DNA of 64,000 nt. Source: JAFGJU01 sp964570935. Its GTDB lineage: Bacteria; Eisenbacteria; RBG-16-71-46; JAFGJU01. The notes under the pieces are model-generated. The model was not told the DNA's origin. It saw only the letters and a program-made list of their open reading frames with translations, and made no database searches. The stretch lies in contig CAZMZP010000060.1 of assembly GCA_964570935.1 (NCBI GenBank), forward strand, positions 1 through 64,000. The letters run 5' to 3'. This document shows, piece after piece, positions 24,786 to 33,238 of this stretch (the stretch's first letter is position 1; each line of letters begins with the position of its first letter). The position numbers were made by a program, and so were the translations under genes.

Positions 24786-26584
24786 AAGCCCAGGACTTCC
24801 GCCCTGTAGTCCTCTATCTTGGCGGAGCCGCGGAGCTGCTCCATCCAGATGGAGGCCGCTATCATACGCTTCTGCTGGAGCAGCTGTGCCCTGAGCTGCT
24901 GCTTCTGAGACTGGAAGAGCTGCTCGTCGAAGGCCGTCCGGCTGTCCAGCCTCAGGATGAAGAACCCCTCGCCGCCCTTGATGACGGAACTCGTCTGCCC
25001 CCGGGCAAGCGCCAGAGCCGCACCGATCATCGCCGGTTCCTTGCCGACGGCCGAGCCGACTTCGTAGATGCCTACTTCCGTGACCTTATCCACCTTGAGC
25101 GACGCGGCGGCCGCCGCCTGCTCAAGGTTCGCGCCCCGCGAAATCATCGACGCGACGGTCTCGAGCTTCCTGCCTGCCAGGTCGTCCTGCCTGGCGCGGG
25201 TCACGGCCAGCTTAACGGACTGCAGCGCCTCTTCAAACCCCGGAAGGGACGAGGGTCTCTTCTCGGCCACCTGGAACACAACCCAGCCCCTCTGCGTCTC
25301 CACGGGTTTTCCCACGGCGCCTACCTTGTTCTTGAACGGAAACTCTCTGACTGCCGCGTCCTGCGGCAGGATGGGGGAAATGCCGTCCCTGGTGAAGAAG
25401 CTGGTCTCGCGCGTCTCAAGTCCCGACTCCTTCGCCGCCTGCTCGAGGGACGTCTTGGCGGCTTTGCCGGCGAGGTCCAGGACGCGGCTGTGAATCTCGG
25501 CCAGCGTCTCCGACCCGGCCGAGACGAGCAGCAGGATTTGGCGATACCTGATCTTCTCCACGCCATCCTCGGTCTTCTTTTCCTCGACTCTGATGATGTG
25601 GAGGCCCTTCCTGTCCTTGAACGGTGATGAGATCTCTCCGATCTTGAGCGAGAACGCCACGTTCGCGAACTCCGGGGTCATGCCGGTCCTGGGTAGCAGC
25701 ATGCCCACGTCGCCGCCATCCTTCGCCTCGGGCCCCTCCGAGAAGGTCGTGGCCAGTTCCGCGAAGTCCGTGCCGGCCCTGAGCTCTCTCCAGATGTCGT
25801 TGGCGGACGTGAGCACGTCGCTCTCGTCCCTGGCGGACGGCTTCTTCTCGACGATGAGATAGCGCAACTTCGCGGCCTCGGGGAGGCGGAATTCTTCCTG
25901 GTTCTTGTCGTAGTAGGCCCTCAGCTCCTGCGCCGGGATGCTGTCCGCATTCACGCGGAACGCGAGCGGCATCACAAGCACGTAGCTGTAGCTGAACTTC
26001 TGGTTCGTCTGCTCGAACACCTGCCGGACCTCGTTGTCACTGACTTTGGCGGACGAGGCCACGAGCTCCTCCAGCTTGCGCATCGGAATCGAGGAGCGCA
26101 CCAGCGCCTCCAGGCCGCTCAGGTCGTATGCGGGATTGGTCAGGATCTGCCTGTATTTCTCGGGATCAAACCGGCCGTCAGTCAGGAACGCGGGGTTTTG
26201 CGCCACCTCGGCGGGCGGGCTGTTCCTTATGGAGAACGCGATTTCCTCGTCCGTCACGCCTATGTTCCGCCTCTTCATCTCCTGCTGCAGCAGGGTCTCG
26301 TTGACGACCCTGTCCCAGGTGCTCTGCCGGATGCTGATCTCCTGGGCTTCCGTCATTCGGTCGCCGTACTCCTTGCGCGCCTGCTCGTATGTCTGCGTGA
26401 GCAGGTCGCGGTAGTATGCGGTCGGGATATTCCGGCCGTTGATCTTTCCCACGACTGAAGGGTTGCGGCCGGACCTCTGCTGCACGTCCATTCCCCAGAC
26501 CAGGAAGATGAACCCGACGAACGCAAAGATCGTGATCCACAGGATCACCTTGGTGTTCTTTCTGAGCTTCTCCGACAAAAACAT
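24782..26584 (-). CDS. PpiD/SurA-type peptidyl-prolyl isomerase, membrane-anchored
   Basis: 600 aa from the ATG at 26584, which has AAGGAGG at 7 nt spacing. One N-terminal anchor (VILWITIFAFVGFIFLVWGM, residues ~12-31), an N-terminal chaperone domain (SurA_N-type helices, VVGKINGRNIPTAYYRDLL onward), then parvulin domain(s): FSEGPEAKDGGDVGML, FANVAFSLKIGEISSPF, GLHIIRVEEKK, and a second C-terminal chaperone-like region. A periplasmic foldase of the PpiD type that assists exported and outer-membrane proteins, fitting the many exported proteins here. Convergent with tatA. Confidence 0.9.
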   Translation of the reverse strand: MFLSEKLRKNTKVILWITIFAFVGFIFLVWGMDVQQRSGRNPSVVGKINGRNIPTAYYRDLLTQTYEQARKEYGDRMTEAQEISIRQSTWDRVVNETLLQQEMKRRNIGVTDEEIAFSIRNSPPAEVAQNPAFLTDGRFDPEKYRQILTNPAYDLSGLEALVRSSIPMRKLEELVASSAKVSDNEVRQVFEQTNQKFSYSYVLVMPLAFRVNADSIPAQELRAYYDKNQEEFRLPEAAKLRYLIVEKKPSARDESDVLTSANDIWRELRAGTDFAELATTFSEGPEAKDGGDVGMLLPRTGMTPEFANVAFSLKIGEISSPFKDRKGLHIIRVEEKKTEDGVEKIRYRQILLLVSAGSETLAEIHSRVLDLAGKAAKTSLEQAAKESGLETRETSFFTRDGISPILPQDAAVREFPFKNKVGAVGKPVETQRGWVVFQVAEKRPSSLPGFEEALQSVKLAVTRARQDDLAGRKLETVASMISRGANLEQAAAAASLKVDKVTEVGIYEVGSAVGKEPAMIGAALALARGQTSSVIKGGEGFFILRLDSRTAFDEQLFQSQKQQLRAQLLQQKRMIAASIWMEQLRGSAKIEDYRAEVLGF

Positions 26585-26625
26585 GAACAGGCCTCCTTGA
26601 GACGTGTTGTTGTGCTTATCGTTAC

Positions 26626-26654
26626 AGAATAACACCACCCGCCGCCAAAAGCAA
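26626..26654 (-). promoter_or_regulatory. Putative promoter of the ppiD-like gene
   Basis: On the minus strand: TTGCTT (26654-26649), 17 nt, TATTCT (26631-26626). It implies a start about 35 nt before the ATG. Confidence 0.4.
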
Positions 26655-26699
26655 GAGCCGCGGGGAACGCTCCGGGCCTCCGCGGCCGCCTGTTAGCAG

Positions 26700-26728
26700 T
26701 TGACGGCTTCCGGGCGAGTCGCTAGACT
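26700..26728 (+). promoter_or_regulatory. Sigma70-type promoter of the CNNM/CBS pair
   Basis: TTGACG (26700-26705), 17 nt, TAGACT (26723-26728), followed by the ribosome site AGGAGGT at 26734-26740. Confidence 0.55.
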
Positions 26729-26754
26729 GCGGCAGGAGGTAAGATTCCGATCTT

Positions 26755-27996
26755 ATGCTGGTCATCCTGTTCTGTCTTCTAGCCGTTCTCCTCTGCTGCT
26801 CCGCGTGCTTCTCCGCTTCCGAAACGGCGCTGTTCTCCCTGAGAAGACCGGAGGTGTGCGCTCTCGACGAAGCCGCGGGAAAGACTGGCAAGCGAATCGT
26901 GCGCGCCCTCGACCGCCCCGGTCACACTCTCGCGACGATACTCCTGGGCAACACGCTCGTTAACGTCGCCGGCGCCGCCGTGGCGACCGCCATATGCGGG
27001 CTTCTGTTCGGACCCAGGGGAGTCGCGGTCGCCATCATCGCTGACACCATCCTCGTCCTCATCTTCGGAGAGATAGGTCCCAAGGCGGTGGCGGTCAGTT
27101 TTCCGCAGCCCGTGGCGCGGGCGCTCATCGGACCCCTCTCCGCCTTCAGCGCGCTCGTCCGCCCGATAGTCGAAGCCGTGGCCTCGTTCTCGAACCTCGT
27201 CCTGGCGTCGCTGGGGCTCGTGGCCAGAGAGGAGTTGGAGAGACGGGCCGCGGTCAGCCCTTCGGAGCTCAGGCTGCTGATGCACGACGTGCAGGAGGAA
27301 GGGAGCTTCACAAAGGAGGAGACTCGGATCGCGACCAACATACTCGAGTTTGGCGAGACCCGCGCCGAACAGATCATGACGCCGAGGGTGGACATCGTGG
27401 CCGTCAGGAAGGGGACAGGCAGGGAGGAGACGGCGTCCCTGATGAGAAGCACGAAGCACAGTAAGGTCCCGGTATACGGGGAGAACGTGGACGACATCGT
27501 GGGCTTCCTGAGCACAAAGGAGTTCTTCCTCTGGCCGGAGAGGCCAGTTCAGTCGCTCCTGAGGCCGGTGCTGTTCGTGCCGTCCAGCAGGCGGCTCGAG
27601 GGGCTGCTTCAGGAGATGGAGGAGAAGAGGGCCTTCGTGGCCGTTGTGGTCAACGAGTACGGAGAGACCCTGGGCCTGATCACCAAGGAAGACATCCTGG
27701 AAGAAGTGGTGGGTGAGATCTACGACGAGTACGAGGCGGACCAGGTACCGGTGCAGCGTCTCCAGGACGGCACGCTGGTCCTGGACGGAAGGGCGGGGCT
27801 GGACCTCGTCAGCGAGGAGCTGGGCGTCAAGCTGAAGCCGGCGGACGCCGTGACGCTCAGCGGATACATTTTCGAGAAGCTGGGGCGCCTGCCATCCAAG
27901 GGGGCCGGCTTCGAAGACGCGGGCTACGTATTCGAGGTGTTGGGCGTGAGGAGAAACAGGGTCACCAAGTGCAGGGTGAGGAAGGCCGGGCAATGA
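26755..27996 (+). CDS. CNNM/CBS-domain transporter-like protein (CorC/HlyC family), 1
   Basis: 413 aa. An N-terminal DUF21/CNNM membrane domain (hydrophobic segments ~1-25, 62-82, 87-107, 120-145; FSASETALFSL), then a CBS pair (TRAEQIMTPRVDIVAV ... DIVGFLSTKEFF ... VVVNEYGETLGLITKEDILEEVVGEI), and a C-terminal CorC_HlyC domain (LQDGTLVLDGRAGLDLVSEELG). The family is linked to Mg/Co efflux and is often annotated 'hemolysin'. It overlaps a shorter paralogue by ATGA. The gap from the ribosome site to the ATG (14 nt) is long. Confidence 0.9.
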   Translation: MLVILFCLLAVLLCCSACFSASETALFSLRRPEVCALDEAAGKTGKRIVRALDRPGHTLATILLGNTLVNVAGAAVATAICGLLFGPRGVAVAIIADTILVLIFGEIGPKAVAVSFPQPVARALIGPLSAFSALVRPIVEAVASFSNLVLASLGLVAREELERRAAVSPSELRLLMHDVQEEGSFTKEETRIATNILEFGETRAEQIMTPRVDIVAVRKGTGREETASLMRSTKHSKVPVYGENVDDIVGFLSTKEFFLWPERPVQSLLRPVLFVPSSRRLEGLLQEMEEKRAFVAVVVNEYGETLGLITKEDILEEVVGEIYDEYEADQVPVQRLQDGTLVLDGRAGLDLVSEELGVKLKPADAVTLSGYIFEKLGRLPSKGAGFEDAGYVFEVLGVRRNRVTKCRVRKAGQ

Positions 27997-28994
27997 GTTT
28001 CTTGACCCTTCTCACCATCCTGGCTGTCATCGTGTGCGTTGGGCTGGTGGGTTTCTTCGCCGGGTCCGAGACCGGCGTCGTGTCCGTGAACAGGGTCCAC
28101 CTTCGCCACGCGGTCCGTTCGGGAAACGCGCAGGCGCAGAGATTGTCGCGGCTGCTCGTCCGCCAGGAAGGCGTGATCGCCGCCCTCCTCATAGGTACGA
28201 ACGTGTTCAACGTGGCCGCCGCGTCACTGGCCACGGCGCTGTTCGAGAAGCTCGCCGGGCCGGCCGCGGCCGCGGTCTCGACCATAGTCATGACCCCCAT
28301 CATAGTTGTGTTCGCGGAGGTCCTCCCCAAGACCTACTTCCGGTACCGGGCCGACACCGTCATGCCGCGGGTGTACGCTCCGCTCGCCGCCGCAACCGGT
28401 TTCCTGAGGCCGTTCGCGTGGCTGACGTCCGCCTTCGTCCGGCTGATGTTCCGGATCACCGGGCACACGCAGAGGGGGTTCTTCGTCACCAGGGAGGAGC
28501 TGAAGAGCATAGTGACAGAGAGCGCCGACAAGGGCGCCCTCAGGCTGCGTGAGAGAGACATGCTGCACGGCGTGTTCGACTTCGGCGGAACGGCTGCCCG
28601 CGACGTGATGATACCCCTCGAGCGAGTGACGTGCGTCGCCGAGTCCGCCGCCGTCGAGGAGCTCAAGCAGGTCGTCAGGGCCAAGGGCCACACCCGCGTG
28701 CTCGTCTACAGGGAGCGCCCGGAAGACGTCACTGGTTTCGTCAACGTCTTCGACGTCCTGTATGCCGAGCGAGTGGGCGCGGGGTTCGCCGAGCACGTCA
28801 GGCCGATACGATGGGTGCAGGGCGGCAGAAGACTCGACGGCCTTCTCATCGAGCTGCTGCGCGCCAGAGCGCCGATCGCCGCCGTCGCTGCCGACACTGA
28901 ACGCAAGTGCGTCGGCATAGTCACAGTCGAAGACATCGTCGAGGAAATAATGGGCGAGCTCGCCGACGAACACGAAACGTTCGTGACGAAGTGA
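27993..28994 (+). CDS. CNNM/CBS-domain transporter-like protein, 2 (no CorC_HlyC domain)
   Basis: 333 aa. Same architecture as the preceding gene (GSETGVVSVNRVHLRHAV, CNNM membrane region to ~residue 160, then CBS modules with ARDVMIPLERVTCVAES and CVGIVTVEDIVEEIMGEL). It ends right after the second CBS, without the C-terminal CorC_HlyC domain. The pair probably arose by tandem duplication and may form a heteromeric CNNM complex. The ATG overlaps the upstream stop. Confidence 0.9.
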   Translation: MSFLTLLTILAVIVCVGLVGFFAGSETGVVSVNRVHLRHAVRSGNAQAQRLSRLLVRQEGVIAALLIGTNVFNVAAASLATALFEKLAGPAAAAVSTIVMTPIIVVFAEVLPKTYFRYRADTVMPRVYAPLAAATGFLRPFAWLTSAFVRLMFRITGHTQRGFFVTREELKSIVTESADKGALRLRERDMLHGVFDFGGTAARDVMIPLERVTCVAESAAVEELKQVVRAKGHTRVLVYRERPEDVTGFVNVFDVLYAERVGAGFAEHVRPIRWVQGGRRLDGLLIELLRARAPIAAVAADTERKCVGIVTVEDIVEEIMGELADEHETFVTK

Positions 28995-29141
28995 GGTGCG
29001 TCGTCGTCGTCGCCGAAACTTTTTTTGGGTTTGAGTATCTTTTATGTTGACTTAAATAGGTGGGTGTGGGAAGAGTGACACAAGAAGACACACAGAACAA
29101 AAAAGCGGGACCTGAATACCGCATGGGAGGAGGTGACAAGA

Positions 29142-29195
29142 ATGGCAGCGAAGAAAAAGGCAAAGAAGAAGGTAGCCAAGAAGAAAAAGAAATAA
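29142..29195 (+). CDS. 17-aa lysine-rich peptide
   Basis: The ATG at 29142 follows an ideal ribosome site (GGAGGAGGTGA, 5 nt spacing). The peptide is Met-Ala-Ala, then Lys/Ala/Val only, with 12 lysines, ending in TAA at 29193-29195. It resembles a histone-H1 C-terminal tail or the lysine peptides of KARP/AlgP-type DNA-binding proteins. A strong hairpin terminator follows at 29222, so this looks like a stand-alone small transcription unit rather than chance. Function unknown; binding to nucleic acid is inferred from charge only. Confidence 0.55.
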   Translation: MAAKKKAKKKVAKKKKK

Positions 29196-29221
29196 CTTGC
29201 CTTCGACTTGGCAGGTCTTCT

Positions 29222-29260
29222 GAGAATGCCAGCGCATGCTTCTCCCGCGCTGGCATTCTC
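29222..29260 (+). terminator. Hairpin terminator after the lysine peptide gene
   Basis: Perfect 14-bp inverted repeat: GAGAATGCCAGCGC (29222-29235) with its complement at 29247-29260 and an 11-nt loop, followed by GTTTCT. The U-tract is short, so efficiency is uncertain. Confidence 0.7.
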
Positions 29261-29386
29261 GTTTCTGCTCCGTCGTCCTCTTCGCGTCCTCGTGAGTCCT
29301 CATGAATCCTCCTGAGCGGCGGCCGGACGCGCCCTGGCCGGCCCTCCGCGGGCGGGCAGCCGCGCCGCTGGAGCCGAAGTTGTCTC

Positions 29387-29415
29387 TTGCATCCCGGACC
29401 AGTCGACCCAATACT
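29387..29415 (+). promoter_or_regulatory. Possible promoter of a leaderless uvrA mRNA
   Basis: TTGCAT (29387-29392), 17 nt, AATACT (29410-29415); the start would fall within 2 nt of the uvrA ATG (29424). Both boxes are weak. Confidence 0.3.
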
Positions 29416-29423
29416 CTAGTGTT

Positions 29424-32195
29424 ATGACGGAGTGGATCAGGATCAGGGGCGCCAGACAACACAACCTCAAGAACGTGGACGTCGACATACCCGTGGGGAA
29501 GATAACGGTGGTCACGGGTGTCAGCGGCTCCGGAAAGTCGACTCTGGCCTTCGACACGCTTTACGCCGAGGGTCAGCACAGATACATGGAGTCCGTCTCC
29601 AGCTACACGAGGCAGTTCCTCGAGAGGATGGCGCGCCCGGACGTGGATTCGATACAGGGGTTGCGGCCCGCGGTCGCGATAGGCAGCTCGGAGGCGCCCA
29701 GGAGCTCCCGCTCGACGGTGGGCACTTCCACCGAAGTCTACGATTACCTCAGACTGCTGTTCGCGAGGGTCGGGACCACGTACTGCTCGGAGTGCGAAGT
29801 TCCCGTCGTGTCCGACTCGGTCGAGTCGGCGGTGAACGAAGTGGCCGGGCGGGGTGGAGGACAGGTGCTCGTGGGCTTTCCGCTGGGACGGGTCGGCGTC
29901 GCGGAGCTGAGTTCGCTTTCCGGAGGACTGCAGGCGGCCGGCTTCCTGCGGGCGTACAGCGAGGGCCGGATCCTCGAGCTGTCGGAGCTGACACCGGCCA
30001 CCTTCAAGGGGCAGCACGAAGTGCTCGTGCTAGTGGACCGCGTCAAGGCCGGCAAGGACAGCCGCGACAGGCTGAGCGACTCGATGTCGACCGCGTTCGA
30101 AAAGGGCGGTGGTAGGGCGGCGGCCGTGTTCGCGGACGGGGAGACCCTGCGTTTCGACAGGGGCTTCAGGTGCAGCGGGTGCGGCAGGGAATACCCGGAG
30201 CCGACGCCGCTTCTGTTCTCGTTCAACAGCCCTTACGGCGCCTGTCAGAACTGCCGCGGTTTCGGCAACGTGCTGGAATTCGCGCAGGACCTGGTCGTCC
30301 CGGACGAGACGAAGACGCTCGCGCAGGACGCCATCCTGCCCTGGGCCGGGCAGTGGAGATCCTACTTCAGAGGAGAGCTGAGGAAGTTCTCACGGAAGTC
30401 GGGCGTCCCGCTTGACGTGCCGTTTTCGAGACTGACCCGGGAGCAGAAGGAGGCGCTGTTTCACGGCGTCGAGGGCTTCCTGGGAGTCATGCAGTTCCTG
30501 GAGAAACTGAAGCGGAAACGCTATAAGAGCAGCGCGCGTTTCCTCGTCAAGAGGTTCCAGAGGCCGGTGGTCTGCCACGCTTGCGGCGGCAAGAGGCTGA
30601 GGCCGGAGGCGCTTTGTGTCCTGGTGGGCGGAGAGCACATCGCTTCCGTGTCCGGGATGGACGTGAGCCGCGCTCTGGAGTTCTTCGCGGGCCTTTCTTT
30701 GAGTACCCAGCAGGAAAAAGTGGCGGACAGGGTGCTCCACGAGATCAGGTCCAGGCTGACCTTCCTCAAGGAAGTCGGGTTGGGTTACATCACCCTCGAC
30801 CGGTTGTCCAGGACTCTGTCCGGTGGCGAGCTGAGGCGCATAGAGATCGCGAACGCTCTGGGCTCGGGACTCGTGGACTCGCTGTACGTCCTTGACGAAC
30901 CCACGACCGGCCTTCACGCCAGAGACAGCGAAAGGCTCGTGTCCGTGCTCAAACACATCAGCGAGTCGGGGAACACAGTCGTCGTTGTGGAGCACGACCG
31001 GGAAGTCGTGCGCGCGGCGGACTGGGCCGTCGACCTCGGGCCTCGCGCGGGACGCAAGGGTGGGGAAGTGGTCTACCAGGGCGACACGCGAGGGCTCCTG
31101 GACTGCGAGACTTCGCTGACCGGACTTTACCTGAGCGGCAGAGAGAGCGTGCCGCCTACCAGGAAGCGGCGGAGGCCAGGGACTCGGAAGATTGTTGTGA
31201 GGGGCGTGCGGGAGCACAACCTCAAGGGGTTCACCGCGGACATACCGCTCGGTCTCTTCGTGTGCGTAACCGGCGTCTCGGGTTCGGGCAAGAGCACTCT
31301 TGTCACAGACATCCTTTACCGGCAGCTGGCCCTGGAAAAACAGAAGAGCACGCTCCAGCCGGGCCTTCATTCGAAGCTGACGGGTTCAAACCTCGTGACG
31401 GACGTACGCCTCGTGGACCAGGCGCCCATCGGCAAGACACCCAGGTCGAACCCGGTCACGTACGTGAAGGCGTTCGCGCCCATACGCGAGCTGTTCGCGT
31501 CCACCCTGGAAGCCAGGAAGAGGAAGTACTCCGCGGGGACGTTTTCCTTCAACGTCCCCGGGGGTAGGTGTGAGACCTGTCAGGGGGCCGGCAGCACGAA
31601 GGTCGAGATGTACTTCCTGGCCGACGTCTTCGTGCCGTGCGACAGCTGCGGCGGGTCGAGGTACAGAAGGGAGATACTCGACGTACGGTATCGCGGCAAG
31701 AACGTCAGGCAGGTCCTGGACCTGACCGTGGACGAGGGCATTTCCTTCTTCTCGGATTCCCCCGCGGCCTGCGAGAAGCTCTGGACGCTGAAGCGGGTCG
31801 GGCTCGGCTACCTGACTCTCGGCCAGCCGGCCACCGCGCTTTCGGGTGGCGAGGCGCAGAGGTTGAAGATCGCCAGGGAGCTCCTCGAGCCGGACGCGTC
31901 CGGTGTCCTCTACCTGCTGGACGAGCCGACGGTCGGGCTGCATCCCGACGACGTCAGGAACTTGGTGGACGTTCTCCATCGGCTGGTGGACAAGGGAAAC
32001 ACGGTGCTCGTCGTGGAGCACAACATCGAGCTAATCGCGTCGTGCGACTACTGTCTGGACCTCGGACCGGAAGGCGGAGACGAGGGCGGGATGCTGGTGG
32101 CGGCCGGAACGCCGGAAGAACTCGCCGCGGCGCCGGGTTCACACACCGGGAAATACATCACTCGATATCTGGAAGGACTGGGCCGGCGTACTTGA
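29424..32195 (+). CDS. uvrA: Excinuclease ABC subunit A
   Basis: 923 aa, close to the usual ~940. Damage-sensing dimeric ATPase of nucleotide excision repair. Two ABC halves: Walker A VSGSGKSTLAFDTLYAEGQ (~residue 33) and VSGSGKSTLVTD (~620); signature LSGGELRRIEIANALGSGL and LSGGEAQRLKIARELL; Walker B YVLDEPTTGLH and YLLDEPTVGLHPDD. Zinc modules: CSGCGREYPEPTPLLFSFN with CQNC, and CETCQGAG...CDSCGG. The first signature (GGELRRIEIAN) departs from the usual GGEAQRIRLA, so a UvrA paralogue is possible. No ribosome site precedes the ATG. The 3' end overlaps the convergent outer-membrane gene by 38 nt. Confidence 0.95.
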   Translation: MTEWIRIRGARQHNLKNVDVDIPVGKITVVTGVSGSGKSTLAFDTLYAEGQHRYMESVSSYTRQFLERMARPDVDSIQGLRPAVAIGSSEAPRSSRSTVGTSTEVYDYLRLLFARVGTTYCSECEVPVVSDSVESAVNEVAGRGGGQVLVGFPLGRVGVAELSSLSGGLQAAGFLRAYSEGRILELSELTPATFKGQHEVLVLVDRVKAGKDSRDRLSDSMSTAFEKGGGRAAAVFADGETLRFDRGFRCSGCGREYPEPTPLLFSFNSPYGACQNCRGFGNVLEFAQDLVVPDETKTLAQDAILPWAGQWRSYFRGELRKFSRKSGVPLDVPFSRLTREQKEALFHGVEGFLGVMQFLEKLKRKRYKSSARFLVKRFQRPVVCHACGGKRLRPEALCVLVGGEHIASVSGMDVSRALEFFAGLSLSTQQEKVADRVLHEIRSRLTFLKEVGLGYITLDRLSRTLSGGELRRIEIANALGSGLVDSLYVLDEPTTGLHARDSERLVSVLKHISESGNTVVVVEHDREVVRAADWAVDLGPRAGRKGGEVVYQGDTRGLLDCETSLTGLYLSGRESVPPTRKRRRPGTRKIVVRGVREHNLKGFTADIPLGLFVCVTGVSGSGKSTLVTDILYRQLALEKQKSTLQPGLHSKLTGSNLVTDVRLVDQAPIGKTPRSNPVTYVKAFAPIRELFASTLEARKRKYSAGTFSFNVPGGRCETCQGAGSTKVEMYFLADVFVPCDSCGGSRYRREILDVRYRGKNVRQVLDLTVDEGISFFSDSPAACEKLWTLKRVGLGYLTLGQPATALSGGEAQRLKIARELLEPDASGVLYLLDEPTVGLHPDDVRNLVDVLHRLVDKGNTVLVVEHNIELIASCDYCLDLGPEGGDEGGMLVAAGTPEELAAAPGSHTGKYITRYLEGLGRRT

Positions 32196-32790
32196 GCCCG
32201 ACGAGCACGTAGTCGAAGGTGAAGTCGCTGGGGAGCGTCTGGCGGGCCTCGATGAAAAGACTGACCCTGCTCGCGGAGAAGAAATCCGCGCCGACGAACA
32301 CGCTTGCAGTAGTCGAAGTCTCGTGCTCGGAGACGGTCCCGAAATCGTCCAGGTCCGCCCAGGAGTACTGGAAGTTGAAACTCGGGCCGGCTGAGACGTA
32401 CGGTTTCAGGCCCAGCTTTCCGCCCACGAGGTCGGGTGTGCTCAGTCTGACTAGCACGGATGCCGACGCCAGCGCGAGCCCTATCTGGTCCCGGTACGAG
32501 CCGTAACCGGACACTCTTCCGTTCACGCTGACGTACGGAGGCAGGCCTCCCCTGTACAGGCCGAACTCGCCGTACGCGCATGCAGCGTAGTCGTAAAACC
32601 CTCTGGGGACGGCTATCCCTCCGGCCAACTCTGTGCAGTGCGCCGCGGGCGGGGCCAGCAGAACCGCCAGCAGAAGCGCGGCCGGAAGGCCTGACCCGAG
32701 CGGAAACCGCGCGGCTTTCTTCCAGCCGCGAGAAGAATCCGCGGACGAGCGCCGGGCATTTCCTCTATCGGTCAACGATGATGTCGCCAT
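32158..32790 (-). CDS. Predicted outer-membrane beta-barrel protein
   Basis: 210 aa from the ATG at 32790 (GGAGGAG 9 nt upstream; a TTG at 32808 has no site). A long N-terminus precedes a signal-like hydrophobic stretch (LPAALLLAVLLAPPAAHC, ~residues 33-50). The rest alternates polar and aromatic residues (YDYAACAYGEFGLYRGG, YVSAGPSFNFQYSWADL, VSLFIEARQTL), ending in FDYVLVGLKYAGPVLPDIE, consistent with an 8-stranded barrel. No family recognised. It overlaps the upstream lipoprotein gene by 26 nt and uvrA by 38 nt at its 3' end. Confidence 0.65.
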   Translation of the reverse strand: MATSSLTDRGNARRSSADSSRGWKKAARFPLGSGLPAALLLAVLLAPPAAHCTELAGGIAVPRGFYDYAACAYGEFGLYRGGLPPYVSVNGRVSGYGSYRDQIGLALASASVLVRLSTPDLVGGKLGLKPYVSAGPSFNFQYSWADLDDFGTVSEHETSTTASVFVGADFFSASRVSLFIEARQTLPSDFTFDYVLVGLKYAGPVLPDIE

Positions 32791-33238
32791 GGGCGACGTC
32801 TCCTCCAACCTTGAAGTAGGCGCGATAAACCCCGTCGGGCACGGCGGCGCCGCCCGTGTCGGTCAGGTCCCAATACGCGTAGTGCGGCCCCACTGACTGT
32901 GTCTCTCTCACCAGCTCCTTGATCAGCTCGGCGCCGGCCGAGTAGATGGCCAGACTCACGTTGCTTTCGGCCGCGAGCGTGTACTGCATGCACAGGGGGC
33001 CGGAAGTCGGGTTCGGGCCGGTGCAAATGCCGGCCGTCTCAGGAGGCGGAGCGCTTGCCTGGGCGGGCGAAAACTCGCTCCCGCAGCCCGGGCACACGGT
33101 CCACTTCTCAGGATTCGACGTGTCAAAGAAGGTCAGCGGTTCTACGAGGTTTTCTTTCTCGCAGGAACACAGGAAGAAGAAAACCAGAAAGCCGGCGGCG
33201 AGGGAGAGAGCCAGCAGCTTTTCGCAGCGAGCAGACAA
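32765..33238 (-). CDS. Lipoprotein with CxxC motif and FlgD-like Ig domain
   Basis: 157 aa from the TTG at 33238, chosen because GGGAGG lies 5 nt upstream and it directly precedes a lipoprotein signal (LLALSLAAGFLVFFFLCSC, the last Cys as lipid site, near residue 29). Next comes WTVCPGCGSEF, then ~85 residues of a FlgD-like Ig fold (NVSLAIYSAGAELIKELV, YAYWDLTDTGGAAVPDGVYRAYFKVGGD). Unlike the sorting tails it has no YPNPFNP and no basic C-terminal end. Probably an envelope lipoprotein paired with the downstream barrel protein. Function unknown. Confidence 0.65.
   Translation of the reverse strand: MSARCEKLLALSLAAGFLVFFFLCSCEKENLVEPLTFFDTSNPEKWTVCPGCGSEFSPAQASAPPPETAGICTGPNPTSGPLCMQYTLAAESNVSLAIYSAGAELIKELVRETQSVGPHYAYWDLTDTGGAAVPDGVYRAYFKVGGDVAHGDIIVDR

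Larger units (their letters stand above)
28995..29423. other. Intergenic region between the CNNM pair and uvrA
   Basis: It holds an AT-rich start (29011-29060) with weak promoter-like elements (TTGAGT-N16-TAAATA at 29031-29058), the 17-codon lysine peptide gene, its hairpin terminator, and the presumed uvrA promoter. Nothing else is supported. Confidence 0.6.

Noticed and set aside
26755..28994. Tandem CNNM/CBS genes as a novel pair
   Set aside because: Tandem CorC-like paralogues are common; nothing here beyond loss of the C-terminal domain in the second copy.
29060..29305. 81-codon GTG frame spanning the lysine-peptide region
   Set aside because: It reads straight through the hairpin terminator, has no ribosome site and unrelated composition; the 17-codon frame has the ribosome site.
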